Of a stretch of 64,000 nucleotides of DNA, positions 10,580 through 22,000 are shown piece after piece. The position numbers were made by a program, and so were the translations under genes. Source of the DNA: Macrostomum hystrix (taxonomy: Eukaryota; Platyhelminthes; Macrostomidae). A model generated the notes under the pieces. That model was not told the DNA's origin and did not search any database. It saw only the letters and a program-made list of their open reading frames with translations. The number at the start of each line of letters is the position of its first letter. Position 1 is the first letter of the stretch. The stretch lies in assembly GCA_950097015.1 (NCBI GenBank), contig CATNEN010000039.1, forward strand, positions 3,980,001 to 4,044,000, read 5' to 3'.

Positions 10580-13412
10580 ATGTCGGTAAGTAACGTCGAA
10601 AGAGACATAAACACCTCGATGTTGTCGGCGGGAGACGAACAGCAGCAGCAGCAGCAGCAGCAGGGCATGCACCTGGCCACCACCGTTATGGCCTTCTACC
10701 TGACCGGCTGCTTGTCCGTCTTCGGCATCATCGGCAACTCGCTGTCGCTGGTGGTGCTGCAGCAGGCCAACAGGCAGCGCCGGTGCCCCCTGTTCACCAT
10801 CCTGTCCGCACTGTGCGTTGTGGACGCCGTGTTCATCATGGCCAATTTTCTAGTCAATGTGCTCGGAGTATTCTTCGAGTACCATCAGGTGAGGGGCTGA
10901 GCGGTTAACACGTTTGCCTCTCGTGCCAAGGTCCCTGAGCTCGATTCCGCGGCGAGGCCACACTCATTTGGCTTGGGGGCTTGTCGTGAAGTTCACGCCC
11001 TTAAAGGCAAACCTCCAAGGGCAAAGTCAAAGGGCAGGTGTACTCACCTGTGTGCGTGTGTGCTCAGGAGCGAGCGGAATTGGCAGAATTGCCTCCCCGC
11101 AGGTTGCGGGTCTAGTGTCACCAAATGATGTGCTATTACCCACAGCCTTATCAATTATTATTATTCTTATCAGGTGAGATTCTTATAATCAGGTGAGATA
11201 AATTAGATCAAATTAGTCCTAGCTTAGTGACTCAACTTCCTAGGCGGTTGGGGTTAAAACGGAGAGAAGATACTTTACGCAGGCACATAATCAATCCGGT
11301 GTGCAGTGTACACACTTTCTCATCGCCGGGCAGATACACATTCACTGGGCCTGTGCCTCAAATAAATGTGGCTTCGTTCCGGAATCGAACTTATGGACCT
11401 TGGCGCGAGAGGCTAACGCCCCCCTAACTATAACCTAATGCTAGCCCTAACTGTTACCCTAATGCTAGCCCTAACTGCTACCCTAATGCTAACCCTAACT
11501 GTTACCCTAATGCTAGCCCTAACTGTTACCCTAATGCTAGCCCTAACTGCTACCCTAATGCTAACCCTAACTGTTACCCTAATGCTAGCCCTAACTGCTA
11601 CCCTAATGCTAACCCTAACTGTAACCTAATGCTAGCCCTAACTGCTACCCTGCTAGCCCTAACTGCTACCCTAATGCTAGCCCTAACTGCTACCCTAATG
11701 CTAGCTCTAACTGGTAACCTAATGCTAGCCCTAACTGCTACCCTAATGCTAGCCCTAACTGCTACCCTAATGCTAACCCTAACTGTAACCTAATGCTAAC
11801 CCTAACTGCTACCCTAATGCTAACCCTAACTGTAACCCTAATGCTAGCCCTAACTGGTAACCTAATGCTAGCCCTAACTGCTACCCTAATGCTAGCCCTA
11901 ACTGCTACCCTAATGCTAGCCCTAACTACTACCCTAATGCTAACCCTAACTGCTACCCTAATGCTAACCCTAACTGCTACCCTAATGCTAGCCCTAACTG
12001 GTAACCTAATGCTAGCCCTAACTGGTAACCTAGTGCCAGCCCTAACTGTAACCCTAATGCTAGTCCTAACTGTAACCCTAATGCTAGTCCTAACTGTAAC
12101 CTAATGCTAGTCCTAACTGTAACCTAATGCTAGTCCTAACTGTAACCTAATGAACCATAACTGTAACCCTAATGCCAGCCTCCAAGACTTCCCATTGCGG
12201 CCGGCGCCTTAAATTAACCTCGCCTCAAGTTGCACAGCCAATCAATCACAATCGATAATTCTCTTCCCGAATCCCCAGGTGGGCAGTCAGCCGCTGTACT
12301 ACCTGTACCGGACCCGCGGCTACGCTGTGAAGTACGTGATGCCCATCTGCTACACAATGCAGCTGTCCTCGATCTACATCACCCTGCTCGTGTCATTCGA
12401 GCGCTACTGCACCGTCTGCAGGCCGTTGACCGCGGCGCTGGACGAGCCGCCCTCCAGTAGGACGGTGGTTCGAAACCTTCTATTAGTGGTGCTATTTAGC
12501 GCAATTTACAATGTGCCAAAGTATTTCGAACTGGTGGTGGTGGCCAAGCCGCTGGGCAGCGAGCAGTCCGACCCGGAGCGCCAGTGGCAGCTCATTAACC
12601 GAACAATGGAGCTATTCGGATGTGACAAGGTGCCTCAATTGTGATTTCCTGGATTGATAGCTCACGATAAGCAAATACTCGCAGTTCCCATTGTACTTTA
12701 TGGAGCCAGTCAGAAGAACCCACTAAGTAGACTAACTAGATGCATTTACCAACATTTATGTTAGCAGGCCAGTTCAAACTGCGCGCCCTTAAAGTACACC
12801 TACGAGCCGGCCCCGTGGCTAATCGCCACCGCTGGCGCATCCACCCAGGACGGGAATCGAACCACGGCCGGCACCGCGAGCCTGTACGAGATTGCCTACA
12901 ATGGCGTGATGTACACTGTGTTCTACTTTGTCGCCCCGGTGTCGGCCATCACCGTCATGAATTTGCGCATCGCCGCGTCGCTTCGACGCAGCGTCAAAGC
13001 CTGGCGTCGAAGCGTCAGCCGACGCTATGAAAAGGAGGCCCAGTTGACGTACGTCTCACTGGCCATTGTGCTCTGCTACTACCTGCTGATGCTGCCAAAC
13101 GTCACCCTGACAGCGCTGGATGTTCTTGGCAAGTCGCGTCACGAAGAGCGGAGCGCCATGCAGCTGACCATCGCCACCACCAACTTCCTGGTGCTCATCA
13201 ACTCCTGCCTGAACTTCCTGCTCTACTGCGTCATCGGCGAACGTTTCCGGGCCGGCCTGCGGCAGCTGCTCGCCTGCCGGGGAGGCACCGGCGCGGGTCG
13301 ACGCCGAGACGAACTGCCGCCCGTGACGGCAGGTGGACGACGTAGGCGACAAGCGAATGGTGCCGCCTGCGTCGAGGTCCAGGAGAGAGCCATGCGCGTG
13401 ACTGTTGTCTGA
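10580..13412 (+). CDS. Class A GPCR, FMRFamide neuropeptide receptor-like
   Basis: Predicted rhodopsin-family receptor for an amidated neuropeptide, acting at the cell surface. Exons 10580-10888, 12279-12629 and 12768-13412 (all phase 0) give 434 residues, a normal family length. An eight-glutamine tract sits at residues 21-28. TM1 has GN at 52-53, and the TM3 end has ERY at 144-146 in place of DRY. TM4 ends in YNVPKYFEL, which resembles FMRFamide receptors. TM6 has CYYLLMLPN and TM7 has [10 protein letters not shown], the NSxxNFxxY variant of NPxxY usual in that group. Paired cysteines lie in extracellular loop 2. Intron 1 is filled by a SINE, an inverted SINE fragment and a telomere-like minisatellite. 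An upstream out-of-frame ATG (10573) opens a 6-codon reading frame overlapping the start, and ATG 10619 is an alternative start. GPCR identity is secure; the ligand class is inferred from motifs only. Confidence 0.9.
10894..11168 (+). mobile_element. tRNA-derived SINE (family A, copy 1) in GPCR intron 1
   Basis: The head shows the tRNA-like run GCGGTTAACACGTTTGCCTC and a B-box-like GAGCTCGATTCC. The body contains GGGCAAAGTC and GTGTGTGCTCAGGAG, and the tail is ATT-rich. The element is flanked by the 10-bp direct repeat ATCAGGTGAG (10884-10893 and 11169-11178). That target site spans the exon 1/intron 1 boundary. Confidence 0.85.
11291..11427 (-). mobile_element. Inverted SINE fragment (family A)
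   Basis: On the minus strand this reads the same tRNA-like head as the other copies: GCCTCTCGCGCCAAGGTCC, then AAGTTCGATTCC, then part of the body down to GTGTACACTGCAC. It is truncated at the 3' end and abuts the telomere-like array. With copy 1 it forms an inverted SINE pair in the same intron. Confidence 0.75.
11425..12178. repeat. 24-bp telomere-like minisatellite (about 31 copies)
   Basis: Each unit is four hexamers: CCCTAA, then CTGCTA, CTGTTA or similar, then CCCTAA, then TGCTAG or TGCTAA. Half of every unit is therefore the exact telomeric hexamer CCCTAA (TTAGGG on the other strand). The array lies within GPCR intron 1. Confidence 0.93.
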
Positions 13413-14182
13413 TTAGCTGAGGCCACTGTTACGTGATTTGGTCGAGGGGCACAGGCCCACTGCATGTTCTAAAAATAGCAACAAGACGAGCCTAAGAGCC
13501 TCATTTATTCGCATCATATTTTTTTTATTAGATACTATGTTCGGTAATACTCCCAAGGACCACTAGTATAGTACTTTAGTAGCTTCATAAATACAGGCTA
13601 AACAACTTACTACTTATTAGTTTCGCACGTCAGTCAAAGTCGCGATAGTGACGTCACAATTTATGTCAGAAAAGTTTTGGTTGGTGTGCTTACTTGCTCG
13701 TTTCTTCGCTTGATAAAATATCAAACTTCCACTGAGCCGCATTGGTCGCAGATCATGGAAGCAATTCGTCTCTTCTAAAAGTGCAAGCTAAATATCCTGC
13801 TTTGCATCCGAGCCTACACGAGAATTCTAAGAATTCTGGTCCCATTTCCCAACCTTCATTACCAAATTCATTTTTGGCCGCAAGAAACCCCACAAGCCAT
13901 GAGTAAGCTTTATGAAGCTGAGTTTGCAGTTCCTTACTGGTTCCTTCCTTATTGCAATAGGTCCTTCGAAAAATCTAGCCACCTCATCACATGCTGTCTC
14001 TGCTAGAACTTCAAACAAAAACCAATTAGCGCCCGATGCTCTGCAGGAACAATTCAAACCGACTCAACTGAGTTAGTGAGCCACTGACTGTGCTCAAGTA
14101 CCAAAATTATCCGTTGGGTTAGCGGGAAGCTCAGATATAATTTGATGAACTTGGTGCACTTCTCCCACTAGTGCGGAAGCTA
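13413..14182. other. GPCR 3' flank, no gene seen
   Basis: AT-rich unique sequence. A minus-strand frame of 76 codons (13,827-14,057) has no recognisable motif. No strong AATAAA was found directly after the receptor stop codon. Confidence 0.4.
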
Positions 14183-14452
14183 GAATGTAGCCTGAGGGAT
14201 GAGCTGAATGGAGCCTGAGGGATGAGCTGAATGAAGCCTGAGGGATGAGCTGAATGTAGCCTGAGGGATGAGCTGAATGGAGCCTGAGGGATGAGCTGAA
14301 TAGAGCCTGAGGGATGAGCTGAATGGAGCCTGAGGGATGAGCTGAATGTAGCCTGAGGGATAAGCTGAATGAAGCCTGAGGGATGAGCCGAATGAAGCCT
14401 GAGGGATGAGCTGAATGTAGCCTGAGGGATGAGTTGAATGGAGCCTGAGGGA
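14183..14452. repeat. 22-bp minisatellite (about 12 copies)
   Basis: Tandem units of GCCTGAGGGATGAGCTGAAT plus two variable bases (GA, GG or TA). A few units are degenerate at each end. Confidence 0.92.
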
Positions 14453-14732
14453 TTTGTCTCGTAAATAGGGTAATTGTTGAATGCCAACCGGTACATAATA
14501 TTTACAGTAGAGCTTGTTCCCGGCGCTGGCATTTTGACAGTCTGCATGACTCTCAAGGGAGTGCAATTTCTGATCAACGGAAACCTGGGCCGTGTTATGC
14601 GGTGTCGGTGATCTCATTATAAGTTTGCCTGCCGCTCGCAGACAAGGCCGAGCACAACCACCTCCTGGATAGGCTGAGCAGAGTGAGCAAGCGGTGACAG
14701 ATTTGCAAATCTGCCGATTAGAAATGAAGCCG

Positions 14733-15650
14733 ATGACACTCATCAGGTTGGAATGACACTGATCAGGCTGGAATGACACTGATCAGGCTGGGATGACACT
14801 GATCAGGTTGGAATGACACTCATCAGGTTGGAATGACACTGATCAGGTTGGAATGACACTGATCAGGTTGGAATGACACTGATCAGGCTGGAATGACACT
14901 CATCAGGTTGGAATGACACTGATCAGGTTGGAATGACACTGATCAGGTTGGAATGACACTGATCAGGCTGGAATGACACTGATCAGGTTGGAATGACACT
15001 GATCAGGCTGGAATGACACTGATCAGGTTGGAATGACACTGATCAGGTTGGAATGACACTGATCAGGCTGGAATGACACTGATCAGGTTGGAATGACACT
15101 GATCAGGTTGGAATGACACTGATCAGGTTGGAATGACACTGATCAGGTTGGAATGACACTCATCAGGTTGGAATGACACTCATCAGGTTGGAATGACACT
15201 CATCAGGTTGGAATGACACTGATCAGGCTGGAATGACACTGATCAGGTTGGAATGACACTGATCAGGCTGGAATGACACTGATCAGGTTGGAATGACACT
15301 CATCAGGTTGGAATGACACTGATCAGGTTGGAATGACACTGATCAGGCTGGAATGACACTGATCAGGTTGGAATGACACTGATCAGGCTGGAATGACACT
15401 GATCAGGTTGGAATGACACTGATCAGGCTGGAATGACACTGATCAGGTTGGAATGACACTCATCAGGTTGGAATGACACTCATCAGGTTGGAATGACACT
15501 CATCAGGTTGGAATGACACTCATCAGGTTGGAATGACACTCATCAGGCTGGAATGACACTCATCAGGTTGGAATGACACTCATCAGGTTGGAATGACACT
15601 CATCAGGCTGGAATGACACTCATCAGCTGAGAATGACGCTGATCAGCTGG
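14733..15650. repeat. 20-bp minisatellite (about 46 copies)
   Basis: Near-perfect 20-bp units, GATCAGGTTGGAATGACACT. The variants are T/C within GGTTGG and G/C at the first base (CATCAGG). The right-hand end is a homogeneous run of the CATCAGG variant. Confidence 0.95.
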
Positions 15651-16384
15651 GAAAGACATTTGAATATATAGTAGCAAGGTTGAAAAAAAGTAAAAAAAGA
15701 CACATGTTGGCTATTTTCGATAAGTTAGGTGCTATCAAGCAGTTTTAAGCTTCAAGCGCAACTTTTTAAAGAAAAGTTTTTCCTATTATTATGTATTCAG
15801 GAGTAAATACTAGAACAAACGGCAAAATCACTCGAAATAAATCGAAACTTGAGAGACTACTCTTGATAATGAGATACTACTCTTGATAATGAGATACTAC
15901 TCTTGATAATTAATGAGGTGCATAAATGTGTTTTTAGTTTCTTCAAGACGAGTGTAGTTCAGAGGCGAAAAGAATTTTGATATTGATTAAATGTTCTTTA
16001 TAAATTGAACCCTGTTTACATTTACTATTTGAGCTCAAGTGACATCGTATTGAAGACAAAAAAAGCATTCGAGTTATAAAAAATTGTTCATATTTTTACA
16101 ACAGCAGAAAAAAAATATAAGTTCCGAATGCCATGCAATGTAAAAAGGACAAGTCAGTTGATCAAAATACAGAAATTCAGGGGTGGAGATGAACTAAAAA
16201 TGGAGAAAATTTCAAATAATGATGAACCAGAATAATTACACGCACCTGTAGTAAAAATACTAACAAAAACTTAAGTAACGATCAATATGCCTGCCAGCAA
16301 TACTACTTATCGGATAATACACTGTACGCTCGTAATGCGCTGGAGAGAGACTACTAGGTAGTGGGCATGCTCTTTAAGCGCATT
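15651..16384. other. AT-rich spacer with a three-copy 20-bp repeat
   Basis: No gene is seen. Three tandem copies of GAGATACTACTCTTGATAAT occur at about 15,850-15,910, probably a young array. Confidence 0.6.
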
Positions 16385-17475
16385 ACTCGGGGCTGGTCTG
16401 TGCGTGTGCGCCATTTCGGGTGGTTGGCTAGAGGCTGGCCTGGGCGTGCGCACATTTGGGGTGGTTGGCTCAAGGCTTGCTTAAGCGTGCGGATATTTTG
16501 GGGTGGTTGGCTCGAGGCTGGCCTGGGCGTGCGCACATTTGGGGTGTTTGGCTCGGGGATGGCCTTGGCGTGCGGGATGGCCTTGGCGTGCGCACTTTGG
16601 GGTTTGGCTCGGGGCTGGCCTGGGCGTGCGCACATTTGTGGTTTGGCTCGGGCTGGCCTGGGCGTGCGCACATTTGTGGTTTGGCTCGGGCTGGCCTGGG
16701 CGTGCGCACATTTGTGGTTTGGCTCGGGCTGGCCTGGGCGTGCGCACATTTGGGATTTGGCTCGGGCTGGCCTGGGCGTGCGCACATTTGGGGTGGTTGG
16801 CTAGAGGCTGGCCTGTTCGTGCGCACATTTGGGGTGGTTGGCTCAAGGCTTGCTTGGGCGTGCGGATATTTTGGGGTGGTTGGCTCGGGGATGGCCTTGC
16901 CGTGCGCACATTTGGGGTGGTTGGCTCGAGGCTGGCCTGGGGGTGCGCACATTTGGGGTGTTTGGCTCGGGGATGGCCTTGGCGTGCGGGATGGCCTTGG
17001 CGTGCGCACTTTGGGGTTTGGCTCGGGTCTGGCCTGGGCGTGCGCACATTTGTGGTTTGGCTCGGGCTGGCCTGGGCGTGCGCACATTTGTGGTTTGGCT
17101 CGGGCTGGCCTGGGCGTGCGCACATTTGTGGTTTGGCTCGGGCTGGCCTGGGCGTGCGCACATTTGGGATTTGGCTCGGGCTGGCCTGGGCGTGCGCACA
17201 TTTGGGGTGGTTGGCTAGAGGCTGGCCTGTTCGTGCGCACATTTGGGGTGGTTGGCTCGAGGCTGGCCTGGGCGTGCGCACATTTGGGGTGTTTGGCTCG
17301 GGGATGGCCTTGGCGTGCGGGATGGCCTGGGCGTGCGCACATTTGTGGTTTGGCTCGGGGCTGGCCTGGGCGTGCGCACATTTGGGATTTGGCTCGGGGC
17401 TGGCCTGGGCGTGCGCACATTTGGGGTGGTTGGCTAGAGGCTGGCCTGGGCGTGCGCACATTTGGGGTGTTTGGA
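16385..17475. repeat. GC-rich 38-41-bp satellite with a 414-bp higher-order repeat
   Basis: Units share GGCTGGCCTGGGCGTGCGCA, then CATTTG, then a variable GGGTGGTTGGCTCGAG or TGGTTTGGCTCGG segment. The ordered series of variants, including a short unit GGGATGGCCTTGGCGTGCGG, recurs at a 414-bp offset (for example CGCACTTT at 16,591 and 17,005). The long open frames on both strands are repeat artefacts. Confidence 0.92.
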
Positions 17476-18405
17476 CGGACTAAGAATTTTGTTAGGTCTA
17501 CGAATTTGACGTACACTCCATACACCGAACATGTAAATTTAAAGATCCCACTACTTTCAGCGGCCACAAAAACCAAAAGAAAAGGCGTGATTAAAAAGAC
17601 TGATTGTGCACCTAAGCAACCAACCAGAGGTGTTCGTTGAGAACAGTTGTATAGACTGTTCGTTTTTAGTTTCAGTGCATGCGCTGATACTAAAGTATAA
17701 CTTAAAAAATAAGTGAAATCGTGCAAGAAAAGCCATTCCTCGATAATGTCACTCATAAGAGGTGTGCATATTCTCATAAAAGAAAGCATTAAGTGAAAAA
17801 TCTGTACACTGTAAATAGCGGTGATTTGAGAAACAGCGTCAGGTACAAAAGCCTTAGCTGAATCGAAAAGCCCTTTAAAATCCAGAAAAAATGAAATTAG
17901 TGGCACAAAAAATGTTTGCATATAATTGAGGACCAAACTGAAACAGGTGGAGCTGGTAGCACAGCCCTCACCTATAGAGATTCAACAAAGATGTTGAACA
18001 TTTTATGCGAAACCAGAGGACTCTAGAATGCATTCATATACAAAGGAGCTAGAAATAGGATTAGCTAGTAAAATATCTGTTTCTTTAAAAAATATAACTT
18101 TTGGAGCATAAAAACACAAAAACTAGGACAAAAATATAATCACAAAGGCAAGTGTGTAAAGCTATGAAAAGCATTCAGACTGGAAATTAAAACCTGATGA
18201 TTCCTGTGCTCAAATTTAGCATAGCAATCAGCACAGCACAGGACAGGAGATTTTCATTAAATTAAAAAAACTGCAATCTTAAATGACAGGCGAAAAAGTG
18301 TAAGACTTGCAAGTTAGGAAAATGTTTCACAAACACAAATTGAACCACAAAAAATACTAACAAGCGAGTGGTCTAATCACGCGATTGTACTCTGAGCACA
18401 CTCGT
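17476..18405. other. Unique AT-rich sequence, 3' flank of the SLC6 gene
   Basis: The minus strand stays open for about 150 codons (17,486-17,936), unusually long for AT-rich DNA, and continues into the satellite. I see hydrophobic stretches but no family motif, and no splice partners were found. The part next to 18,405 is presumably the 3' UTR of the transporter. Confidence 0.35.
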
Positions 18406-18586
18406 TCACTTTACCAGGCCGTCAGAGTTGATGCGGATTCGAATTTTCCACTCTTCGGTCTGCGTGACCAGCGCTTTCATGGCCTGCGAAGCGTTAAAGG
18501 GAACAACGGCTGCTGCTTGGTTCTTAGCCAATAAAATGTAATATGCAAAATTAAATTTAGAAAGATAGACAGGCAGACAGACAGAG

Positions 18587-18631
<45 letters not shown>

Positions 18632-18707
18632 GGCAGACAGACAGGCAGGCAAGCAGACAGGCAGGCAGACAGGCAGGCAGACAGGCAGGCAGACAGGCAG
18701 GCAGGCA

Positions 18708-18756
<49 letters not shown>

Positions 18757-18767
18757 ACAGGCAGGCA

Positions 18768-18816
<49 letters not shown>

Positions 18817-18979
18817 ACAGATAGGCAGGCAGGCAGGCAGACAGACAGGCAGACAGACAGACAGGCAGGCAGACAGACAGGCAGGCAGACAGGCAGACAG
18901 GCAGACAGGCAGGCAGACAGACAGGCAGGCAGACAGACAGGCAGACAGACAGACAGGCAGGCAGACAGACAGGCAGACA

Positions 18980-19054
<75 letters not shown>

Positions 19055-22000
19055 AAATACCTCAGCCCTACTGTCGTAATTCTCAGGTGGGCAGGTGGCC
19101 TGACGGATCAGCAGGTAGGCGGCGTACACCGGCAGCGGCACAACAACGGAGGCTGCCAGAGCCCAGCCGAACGCCACCGCGCCAACCGGGTAGGCGTACT
19201 TGCCGTAGGTTGGCGGGGAATATGTCACCAGAGTCATCACTAGCAGGCCCTGGGCACAATGCGACATGTGGGAATTTATGAGCATAACTGGCATATTCTG
19301 AACGACGCGTCAGCAGAGCCAAGGACAACCAAAGTAGAAGAACACAAGACTCTCGACTCGTATGAAAATTGTTGATTGAAAGCAGATAGGCAGATATAAA
19401 AAATAGAAAATAGTGGTAGTATTAATATAATTCCCACCAGGATTATGCGTCTATGTCCCAATCGTACTCATGCAATGAGGTTTTTCTTTACAATAGTAGA
19501 GAGCAGTTTCTCATACTCAAGGAACTGGAAAATACTAAGAAGGAGCTCAGAGCGAAAGCTGAACAAAACTCACTGCCAAAATCGACAGAAGGGGAATGCG
19601 CCAGTAAATATCCCAAAGCATGGTCATCTTGATGCCGGTCATGACTTCAACATCTTTGCGAATTCTTTGACTACCTGAAATTCGCGGAAATTAACAGGCT
19701 ATGAAAGAAGCTTAAGACAGCTTTTGAATTTAATTAACCACGCGACAAAATCTCAGTTGTGAGAAATTTTACCATAGACATAAGCCAGACAGATGACCTC
19801 GACCAGAGCCACAAGCGGGAGGAGAGTGACATGGTACCAGTCCATCAGCTGGTAGATGTAGTGAGCGGCCTGAATAGACAATTTAGGATTTTCTCATCGC
19901 GTTAAAAGTTTGATTTATTTCAAATTTATAGTTCATAAAACACTACAGGCTACTCACATTAGTAGTCATAGGCAGTCCCAGCAGCATCGAAACGATAGCC
20001 ATGATCAGCTTGGTGAGCCATTCTCGTTTCTTCAGAATACGATACTCGTCAGCCAGGCACTGGTACATTGTCTCGAATGTGCAGAACTAAAAATAGATTT
20101 GGGCATTTTCTGTTTCGTGTGAATATATCATAGATAGATCGGAGATTTTAATTGTTTCCATGTGGGCTGAGATACGAACTCCAGACCTCTCGGCCAGAAG
20201 TTTGAAGCTCTAAGGACAAAGCCAACTGGCACTCACCTCGCTGTCCACGCCAAGCATGAGCAGTAGGACGAAGAAGATGACAGACCAGATTTGAGGAAAC
20301 GGCAGGTTCAGCACGGCGTCGGGATAGACGATGAAGGCCATGCTGGGCCCGGACTTGAATATGCAATTGATGCCGGTGTTCAGCTTCCAGGCCATGTTGC
20401 CCAGGTAGGCGAATATTACGAAGCCGCCTAGGAATGACGTCATCGAGCAGATGATAGGCGTTATAATCGCGTCTCTATAGATATTATTAGAGAAGCGATT
20501 GTGACTAGCCAGCATAATTAGCGCGCCCCAGGTGGGGCCGAGACTCCAGAAGATCTGCTGGGCGGCATCAACCCAAGGTGTTGGGGTAGCCAGACGCGGC
20601 CAATCAGGAGTCAGGTAGAACAAGATGCCCTCGCGACTGCCTGGCAGGAGGACGCCTCGCACCAGCAGAATGATTAGCGCCAGGTAGGGGAATAGGACAG
20701 TCACGTACACTACCTGGGCGAATATAATGATTAATAACACGAGAATTTTAAATTCATGTTAAATGCCCGCAAGCGAATCCTCAACTGTTCTATTTTTAGC
20801 ATGCGGGAAACCCACCAGGGTGCTATAAATAGCATGAAGTATGTATAAGCGTGTACAGCCAAGATTTATAACATCTTTAAAATATATCTTTCTAAAATAT
20901 AAGTTTCTTATAGGGATGAGTGCCAGAGCAGTCTAACGCGTTTGCCTCTCGCACCAAGGTCCCTGAGCTTGATTCCGCAGCGAGGCCATATCTATTTGGG
21001 GCACAGGCGCAGAGAGAAGGCTTGGGGCTTGTCGTGCAATTTACGCGCTTGAGGGCCAACCTCCAAGGCACAGTGGATATGTATACTGCCTGACGATGAG
21101 AATGTGTTTACACTGAACACCTGACTGATTGTGTAGCTGCGTACAGTATGTCAGTGTGTGTGCTCAGGAGTCAGCAAAATGGGCAGAATTGCCTTCTCGC
21201 TGGATGCGGGTCTACTGTCACCAAATGATGTGCCACTACTCGCAGCCCTCCTTTAATCAAGAGTAATTTAGAGTATTATTATTCTTATTATTATGTGGTG
21301 CCGGTGTCTCTGGCCTTGTGGTTTTGTTAGGCCTTCCTCACCCAGCGCCGTCTTGGCTGCCCGGTGCCCGGTGCCGCCATCTGATTGGCTGGGCGCGGGC
21401 ATTGTGTGCCTATCCTACCCCAGCCCTGCGTGGCTTTGCCCTCACGCCAATCAGCTCTGCGTAGCTTTGCCCGTCCACCCGTCCAGCGCGTACAACCCTA
21501 CCCCCCAGCGCGCTGTAGGCTTTGTTTGTGCTCCGCCCCTGTCTGCCCCCTTGTCAGCCCTTAAGGTATCGTTTTCTGCCCGGGCCAAGCCTCTCTCCCC
21601 CTTGCGAACTTTAAAAGATCGTGCCGTAAAGACGGTCTCTTACGGCGAAGGCTCAATTTATTGCATAGCGAAGTGATTATTGACGAGTGATTCCGAGCGT
21701 ATGGTTTATTAAAGTGCAAAAATTGCCGACAAATACATTCAGCGTCATCCTGTCATCCTATCGTGCGTCCCGACCGGTAAGCACTGTATTTGTGTCTGTC
21801 CTTTCGGGGTGCCAGGTCCGCACGGAGTACTGTAATAATCTTAGAAGTACTGTGTGAGCGTCCTAACGCCACCAGTCCCTGACTGCAACAGAGCGTCCTA
21901 ACGCCTGGTTCAGTGATCGATAATATTTTACTTAATAGGGCTGTGGGCCGGGGATCTCAAACCGACCACTGTCACTACAATTAAGTTTCTTAGTAAAAAT

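Noticed and set aside
14733-15650. CRISPR-like array of regular 20-bp repeats
   Set aside because: Units are contiguous with no unique spacers, and the host is clearly eukaryotic; it is a minisatellite. The same applies to the other arrays.
16361-17640. Overlapping open frames of 120-490 codons on both strands
   Set aside because: They are generated by the GC-rich satellite. No unique coding sequence, start context or splice signals support them.
17486-17936. Unique-sequence minus frame of about 150 codons
   Set aside because: Suspiciously long for AT-rich DNA, but there is no recognisable motif, start context or splice partner, and it merges into satellite. Noted only as spacer content.
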